Source: Candidatus Parcubacteria bacterium
Lineage (GTDB): Bacteria > Patescibacteriota > Minisyncoccia > Phycocordibacterales > PALSA-1337
DNA length: 16,002 nucleotides
Assembly (NCBI GenBank): GCA_023264475.1
Contig: JAHFMA010000007.1
Span: 1 to 16,002 of the forward strand
Direction: 5' to 3'
Both the position numbers and the translations under genes were made by a program. The notes under the pieces are model-generated. The model saw nothing but the letters and a program-made list of their open reading frames with translations. It ran no database searches and was not told where the DNA came from. Shown here piece after piece: positions 11,661 through 16,002 of the stretch (position 1 is its first letter; each line of letters opens with the position of its first letter).

Positions 11661-13439
11661 ATGAAGCTCATTCAGAGACTCTTTCACTCGGCTGCCGCTT
11701 GGGCCAAGCTGCACAAGGTATATGCCACGATCCTCATTCTTGCCATCGTCGGTGGCGGATACTGGTCATATAGCTCCGCGACCAAAGCCAATGCCGCGCC
11801 GACCTATACCCTAGCTATGGCGCGCATCGGCGCGATCACTCAGACTGTGACCGGCACCGGACAGGTCTCCGCTGAGAATCAGCTAGACGTGACAAGCCAA
11901 GTCTCCGGCGCCGTGAAATCCATCGCCGTCTCCGTCGGCGACCATGTCGTAGCCGGCCAGCTGCTAGCGACGATAGATTCGCATGACGCATCCATCTCGC
12001 TCCAGAACGCCCAGATCGCTTGGGACAAGCTAGTCGCTACGCCCAAAGCCGGTGACCTGGCCAATTCCCGCAATTCCGTTGCCAAGGCCTACAATGACGC
12101 TCTCAATTCGGTCGCCGCTTCGTTCTCTGATCTCCAGACCGTCATGGCCGGCCTCAAGAGCATGCTCTATGATCAGGGAGGATTCTTGAGCGTGGCATAT
12201 AGCACAAGGCTCAACAGCACTGCCCAGCCGATGCGCGACGCGTCTGGTGTGAGCTATGACTCTGCCGCCAAACAATACGCCATCGTGCTAGCGAAATATC
12301 AGTCGTTGAATCGCAGCGGCTATTCTGACAGCACGGCATCGAGCATCAATAGCCTATTGCAGGACACTCAGACTTTGCTCAAAGCTGTCGCCAATACGAC
12401 CAAGCTCGCCCAGACGACCGTGAACTACATCATCGTCAATCAGAGCGACTACTATTCCAAGGATGCGCCGACTGCTTCGAGCAACATCTCATCTTGGGTG
12501 AGCACGGTGAATGGCGATGTCGCCAGCATTATTTCCTCGATCAGCTCAGTCACTAGCTCGGTCGATTCTCTCAATACCCTAGTGACCGGCGCTGACGAGC
12601 TCGATCTAGCGAGCCAGCGTCTCTCGCTCCAACAGGCCCAGGATACCTACGCCAAGTATTTCATCCGCGCGCCATTCGACGGCATCGTCGGGCGCATCCC
12701 GGTATCTATCTATAGCCAAGCCAGCGGCAGCACGGTGATCGCGACCATCGTCGGAGACCAGAAGATATCTACGATTTCCTTGAATGAGGTCGATGCGGCC
12801 AAGGTCGCCGCCGGACAGACGGTCACTCTGACCTTCGATGCCATCGACAGCTTCACTGCGACCGGCACCGTGAAGAGCGTGGACCTCGTCGGCTCAGTAT
12901 CCTCAGGCGTGGTTTCTTATGGCGTGAAGATCGTCATCAATACTGCCGATGCCCGCATCAAGCCCGGCATGAGCATGAACGCTACCATCGTCACCAAGCA
13001 CAAAGAGGATGTCCTAGTCGTGCCTTCGACTGCGGTCAAGACTGCCAACGGCTCGAGCTATTTGCAGACCTTCGATCGCACCGTCCTAGGCACGGCTCCT
13101 GCGAACGCCAATCGCTTCGCTTCTAGCACGGCATTCGCCAGCTCCACCCTGGACTCCTCGACACGCAGGACTGGCGCCGTAACATTTGGATCACAGGCTC
13201 TCACTGTGAGCACCGCCACCACGCCCGTCCGTACTACGGTAGTCATCGGCGACTCTGATGGCACATACACCGAGATCTTGAGCGGCATCGATCGCGGACA
13301 ACTCGTTGTCACCAAGACTTCTGCCGCCGGTGCCGCTAGCACGGCCGCGCCGTCCATACTCCAGAGCATCGGCGGCGGCAGTCGGGCGGGCGCCGCAGGC
13401 GCGCGGCCGGCTGGCAATGCCGTCCGTATCGGAGGCTAA
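11661..13439 (+). CDS. HlyD/MacA-like periplasmic adaptor (membrane fusion) subunit
   Basis: Adaptor of an ABC export system, working with the ATPase and permease encoded directly downstream. It has 592 residues: an N-terminal membrane anchor (about 19-37), the first lipoyl half ([40 protein letters not shown], 67-106), a long Ser/Asn/Gln-rich helical insert (about 110-330), the second lipoyl half ([15 protein letters not shown], from about 334), a beta-barrel domain ([20 protein letters not shown]), and a membrane-proximal domain with [11 protein letters not shown] and [10 protein letters not shown]. It ends in an Ala/Gly-rich tail (562-592). The insert of about 220 residues is far longer than the MacA helical hairpin. 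A monoderm cell would have no TolC partner, so Bacillus YknXYZ is the closer functional model. The substrate is unknown. Confidence 0.92.
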   Translation: MKLIQRLFHSAAAWAKLHKVYATILILAIVGGGYWSYSSATKANAAPTYTLAMARIGAITQTVTGTGQVSAENQLDVTSQVSGAVKSIAVSVGDHVVAGQLLATIDSHDASISLQNAQIAWDKLVATPKAGDLANSRNSVAKAYNDALNSVAASFSDLQTVMAGLKSMLYDQGGFLSVAYSTRLNSTAQPMRDASGVSYDSAAKQYAIVLAKYQSLNRSGYSDSTASSINSLLQDTQTLLKAVANTTKLAQTTVNYIIVNQSDYYSKDAPTASSNISSWVSTVNGDVASIISSISSVTSSVDSLNTLVTGADELDLASQRLSLQQAQDTYAKYFIRAPFDGIVGRIPVSIYSQASGSTVIATIVGDQKISTISLNEVDAAKVAAGQTVTLTFDAIDSFTATGTVKSVDLVGSVSSGVVSYGVKIVINTADARIKPGMSMNATIVTKHKEDVLVVPSTAVKTANGSSYLQTFDRTVLGTAPANANRFASSTAFASSTLDSSTRRTGAVTFGSQALTVSTATTPVRTTVVIGDSDGTYTEILSGIDRGQLVVTKTSAAGAASTAAPSILQSIGGGSRAGAAGARPAGNAVRIGG

Positions 13440-13459
13440 TACTGCCACGCCAGAAACAC

Positions 13460-14179
13460 ATGATCGAAGTCAAGAATATCACCAAGACCTACGTGACCGG
13501 GGACAATGAGACTCACGCCTTGCGTGGCGTCTCGTTCACGATCGAGGATGGCGAATTCGTAGCCATCATGGGCCCATCCGGTTCCGGTAAGTCCACCCTC
13601 ATGCACATCCTCGGCTGTCTCGACACGCCGACTTCCGGCTCATACAAGCTAGATCACAAGGATGTTTCCAAGCTCTCTGACGACGCCTTGGCTGATATCA
13701 GGCACAATCGCATCGGCTTCGTCTTCCAGTCCTTCAATCTGTTGTCTCGCGCCACCGTGCTCCGTAACGTCACCTTGCCGCTCATATACGCCGAAGTCCC
13801 AGAGTCAGAGCGCATCACCCGCGCCCGTAAGGCTCTAGAGTCCGCTGGATTGCCCGAGGATCGCTACAACCATAGGTCCAATCAGCTTTCAGGCGGACAG
13901 ATCCAGCGCGTGGCCATCGCCCGCGCGCTCGTCAACAACCCCTCCCTCATTCTGGCCGATGAGCCAACTGGCAACCTCGACTCGCAGACTGGAGATATCG
14001 TCCTGGGCACCTTCCAGAGCTTGAACAAGGAGCTCAAGCGCACCATCATCCTCATCACGCACGAACGCGAAGTCGCCGAGCATGCCGACCGCATCATCTA
14101 CATCAAAGACGGCCTTATCGTGGAGGACGGCAGCTCGCACAACAAACGCGTCATCGCTCATGCCAAGAAGAAGTCCTAG
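13460..14179 (+). CDS. MacB/LolD-type ABC transporter ATP-binding protein
   Basis: Cytoplasmic ATPase that powers the adaptor-permease complex. All nucleotide-binding motifs are intact in 239 residues: Walker [10 protein letters not shown] (38-46), Q-loop VFQSFNLL (Gln 90), signature [15 protein letters not shown] (143-157), Walker [13 protein letters not shown] (163-174; catalytic Glu 168), and the switch His in ITHE (201). HALRGVSF and [11 protein letters not shown] are typical of the MacB/LolD/YknY group, in which ATPase and permease may be separate, as here. It starts 20 bases after the adaptor gene and ends 11 bases before the permease gene. A short Lys-rich tail (AHAKKKS) follows the domain. 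No ribosome binding site is visible. Confidence 0.96.
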   Translation: MIEVKNITKTYVTGDNETHALRGVSFTIEDGEFVAIMGPSGSGKSTLMHILGCLDTPTSGSYKLDHKDVSKLSDDALADIRHNRIGFVFQSFNLLSRATVLRNVTLPLIYAEVPESERITRARKALESAGLPEDRYNHRSNQLSGGQIQRVAIARALVNNPSLILADEPTGNLDSQTGDIVLGTFQSLNKELKRTIILITHEREVAEHADRIIYIKDGLIVEDGSSHNKRVIAHAKKKS

Positions 14180-14190
14180 CAACCAAACAT

Positions 14191-15417
14191 ATGACCACCA
14201 AAGACATCCTCCACGAAACATTCTCGGCTTTGACCGCAAACAAAGTGCGCACCTCCCTCACCATGCTCGGCATCGTGATCGGCATCAGCTCCGTGATCAT
14301 CCTAGTCTCGATCGGCCAAGGCGCGCAGGCTTCGATCCAGTCCTCGATCCAGTCTATCGGCTCCAACCTCATCATGGTCTCTCCTGGCGCGTCTAGGAGC
14401 TTCGGCTATGGCGCTTCCACCGGTCGCGGCTCGGCCAAGACCCTCACCATGAAGGATGTAGAGGCTATCGCAAGCGAGATCCAGAACATCCAAGCTGTCT
14501 CTCCGGAGATCTCCGGACGCTACCAGGTGACCGCCAAGGGCACCAATACCAACACCTCGGTCACCGGCGTCGAGGCGGCATATGCTTCGGTGCATAATGT
14601 GAATGTCGACGACGGCTCCTTCATTGACGATCAAGCGCTCCAAAGCCGCTCCAAGGTCGCCGTCATCGGCCCTACGACCGCTACTGATCTATTCGGCGAA
14701 GGCGTCGAAGCTGTCGGCATGACTATCCGCATCAACGGGCAGGAATTCAAAGTCGTGGGTGTCACCCGCTCCAAGGGCAGCGGCGGCTTCAACAATCAGG
14801 ACGACGCGATATATGTGCCGCTCACTACTGCCCAGCTCTTCCTGCTCGGCGACTCGACATATGTGACCTCGCTTAGCCTCTCTGCCAGCGATTCCACTGT
14901 CATGACCCAGGTCCAGGACGACATCACTGCCTTGCTTCTCGAAAGGCACAGGATCTCGGTCGCGGCCAATGCCGACTTCAATGTGCTCAACCAAGCAGAT
15001 ATCGTCTCGGCCGCCTCTGGCGTGACGAGCACCTTCACCTTGCTCCTCGGCGCCGTGGCCGGCATATCGCTCGTCGTGGGCGGCATCGGCATCATGAACA
15101 TGATGCTTACCACCGTGACCGAGCGCACCCGCGAGATCGGCCTGCGCAAAGCGATCGGCGCCAAGAGCCGAGACATCAATATTCAATTTCTTACCGAGGC
15201 CGTAGCGCTCACCGTGCTCGGCGGTGCCATCGGCGTCAGCATCGGCTGGCTAGTGGCATATGGCATCACCTATTTCGGGATACTCCAGGCCAGCATCTCC
15301 ATGTCATCTGTGCTCCTCGCCTTCGGCGTCTCTGCCGCGATCGGCATCGTCTTCGGGTACTATCCTGCCCGTCGCGCCAGCCGCCTCAATCCGATCGAGG
15401 CGCTACGGTACGAATAG
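14191..15417 (+). CDS. MacB-like ABC transporter permease
   Basis: Membrane subunit of the exporter, 408 residues with the type VII (MacB) fold. The first transmembrane helix (about 21-43, RTSLTMLGIVIGISSVIILV) is followed by a large outer MacB-PCD domain (about 50-275; TGVEAAYASVHNVNVDDGSF, KVAVIGPTTATDLFG, FKVVGVTRSKGSGG). Three helices follow in the C-terminal FtsX-like part (about 281-300, 336-356, 371-391). The coupling segment TERTREIGLRKAIGAKSRDI (310-329) and the closing YYPARRASRLNPIEALRYE are hallmarks. Such permeases do not form a channel but work by mechanotransmission. With the adaptor and ATPase upstream it completes a tripartite-like exporter; its cargo (peptide, lipid or drug) cannot be read from sequence. 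Confidence 0.96.
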   Translation: MTTKDILHETFSALTANKVRTSLTMLGIVIGISSVIILVSIGQGAQASIQSSIQSIGSNLIMVSPGASRSFGYGASTGRGSAKTLTMKDVEAIASEIQNIQAVSPEISGRYQVTAKGTNTNTSVTGVEAAYASVHNVNVDDGSFIDDQALQSRSKVAVIGPTTATDLFGEGVEAVGMTIRINGQEFKVVGVTRSKGSGGFNNQDDAIYVPLTTAQLFLLGDSTYVTSLSLSASDSTVMTQVQDDITALLLERHRISVAANADFNVLNQADIVSAASGVTSTFTLLLGAVAGISLVVGGIGIMNMMLTTVTERTREIGLRKAIGAKSRDINIQFLTEAVALTVLGGAIGVSIGWLVAYGITYFGILQASISMSSVLLAFGVSAAIGIVFGYYPARRASRLNPIEALRYE

Positions 15418-15426
15418 CGAGATTTC

Positions 15427-15435
15427 TGCTATAAT
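15427..15435 (+). promoter_or_regulatory. Extended -10, leaderless promoter of the SDR gene
   Basis: TGCTATAAT, a perfect extended -10, ends six bases before the ATG at 15442. No -35 is recognisable. It begins 10 bases after the permease stop codon and separates the SDR gene from the exporter operon. Confidence 0.7.
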
Positions 15436-15441
15436 CCCGGC

Positions 15442-16002
15442 ATGGAAACAGCACTCATCACCGGCGTCGGACGCGGCATCGGCCGTGCTCTTGCCCAGAA
15501 ATTCCTCGAGGAAGGCTACGCTGTCATCGGCACGACCCAATCGGGCGAAGCAGACTATGAGAATCCTAATCTTTCGATCTTCGAGCTGGACCTGTCATCC
15601 CCGGACTCCATCGAGGCTTGTGCGCAGGCAATCATCTCTTCAGGCCTGAAGATCGACGTGCTCATCAACAATGCCGGCGTCATCCTCGATGAAGCCGATG
15701 TCCGCCTCGATGCCGACAAGCTCCGCCAGACTCTCGAAATCAATACTATCGGCACCGCCGCTTTGACCGAGCTCATCGTGCCTATCATCAACAAGGACGG
15801 CCATATCGTGAGCCTCTCTTCGCAGGCCGGATCGCTCACGGACATGGACAATATCGAGGACTCTCACGAGCCTTACCACTACCCCGCCTACAAGATCTCC
15901 AAAGCCGCTCTCAATATGTACGTGCGCACCTTGGCTACGCGCCTCAAGCATGAAGGCTCAGGCATCATCGTCTCCGCCGTCCACCCCGGCTGGGTCAGGA
16001 CC
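15442..16002 (+). CDS. Short-chain dehydrogenase/reductase, 3' end outside window
   Basis: NAD(P)-dependent oxidoreductase of the classical SDR family; 187 residues are visible and the frame runs off the window, with perhaps 40-60 residues missing. The protein begins METALITGVGRGIGRALAQK with the TGxxxGIG cofactor motif. Next come the adenine-pocket Asp in LDLSSP, the structural NNAG, the active-site Asn in EINTIGT, the catalytic Ser in SLSSQAG, and the Tyr/Lys pair in YPAYKISKAAL. HPGWVRT near the edge is the loop after the active site. The variant after GTTQSG has no clear Asp or Arg to decide NADH versus NADPH. It resembles the C-factor/sniffer-like SDR subgroup. The substrate is unknown. 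It has a separate leaderless promoter, so it is probably not part of the exporter operon. Confidence 0.93.
   Translation, partial: METALITGVGRGIGRALAQKFLEEGYAVIGTTQSGEADYENPNLSIFELDLSSPDSIEACAQAIISSGLKIDVLINNAGVILDEADVRLDADKLRQTLEINTIGTAALTELIVPIINKDGHIVSLSSQAGSLTDMDNIEDSHEPYHYPAYKISKAALNMYVRTLATRLKHEGSGIIVSAVHPGWVRT

Overview
The window looks like a chromosomal segment of a candidate-phyla-radiation (Patescibacteria/Parcubacteria-like) bacterium. The grounds are compact genes, a Gmad2-domain surface protein, an archaeal-type AspRS of 442 residues, tiny conserved-looking membrane proteins, an almost complete lack of Shine-Dalgarno sequences, and many start codons placed 6-8 nt after a -10 element. 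The code is standard (TGA is used as stop). GC is about 55% by eye, except for one gene of about 35%. The lineage is inferred from gene style, not from a marker phylogeny.

Layout. (1) 1-675: 3' part of an OmpR/PhoB-type response regulator. It is followed by six 11-bp repeats (681-746), an extended -10, and a hairpin-rich non-coding stretch (763-901) that looks like an RNA made under control of the regulator. (2) 941-4028, minus strand: a Gmad2 surface protein with its own promoter, then NrnA-like DHH phosphoesterase, membrane-anchored cyclophilin and a PD-(D/E)XK nuclease, probably co-transcribed. (3) 4087-5415: AspRS, divergent from the Gmad2 gene across a symmetric promoter. (4) 5404-6891, minus strand: a 34-residue very basic peptide, MsrA, MsrB and TspO. 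A 56-residue membrane protein diverges from it, and a DipZ-like CcdA-TlpA fusion (7103-8941) follows. Together this is a redox / methionine-sulfoxide repair neighbourhood. (5) 9025-10064, minus strand: XRE-type regulator plus a four-helix membrane protein, and an AT-rich, foreign-looking anchored protein. (6) 10128-15417, plus strand: an operon of ECF sigma factor, two unknown membrane-linked proteins, HlyD/MacA-like adaptor, ABC ATPase and MacB-like permease. (7) 15442-end: start of a short-chain dehydrogenase/reductase with its own leaderless promoter.

The main theme is envelope sensing and maintenance: a two-component regulator, an ECF sigma linked to an ABC exporter, and an exported thiol system beside methionine sulfoxide reductases. 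The most striking features are regulatory: a consistent leaderless-promoter grammar, symmetric -10 elements serving divergent genes, and the putative response-regulator-driven structured RNA. A small basic gene overlapping msrA out of frame is also notable.
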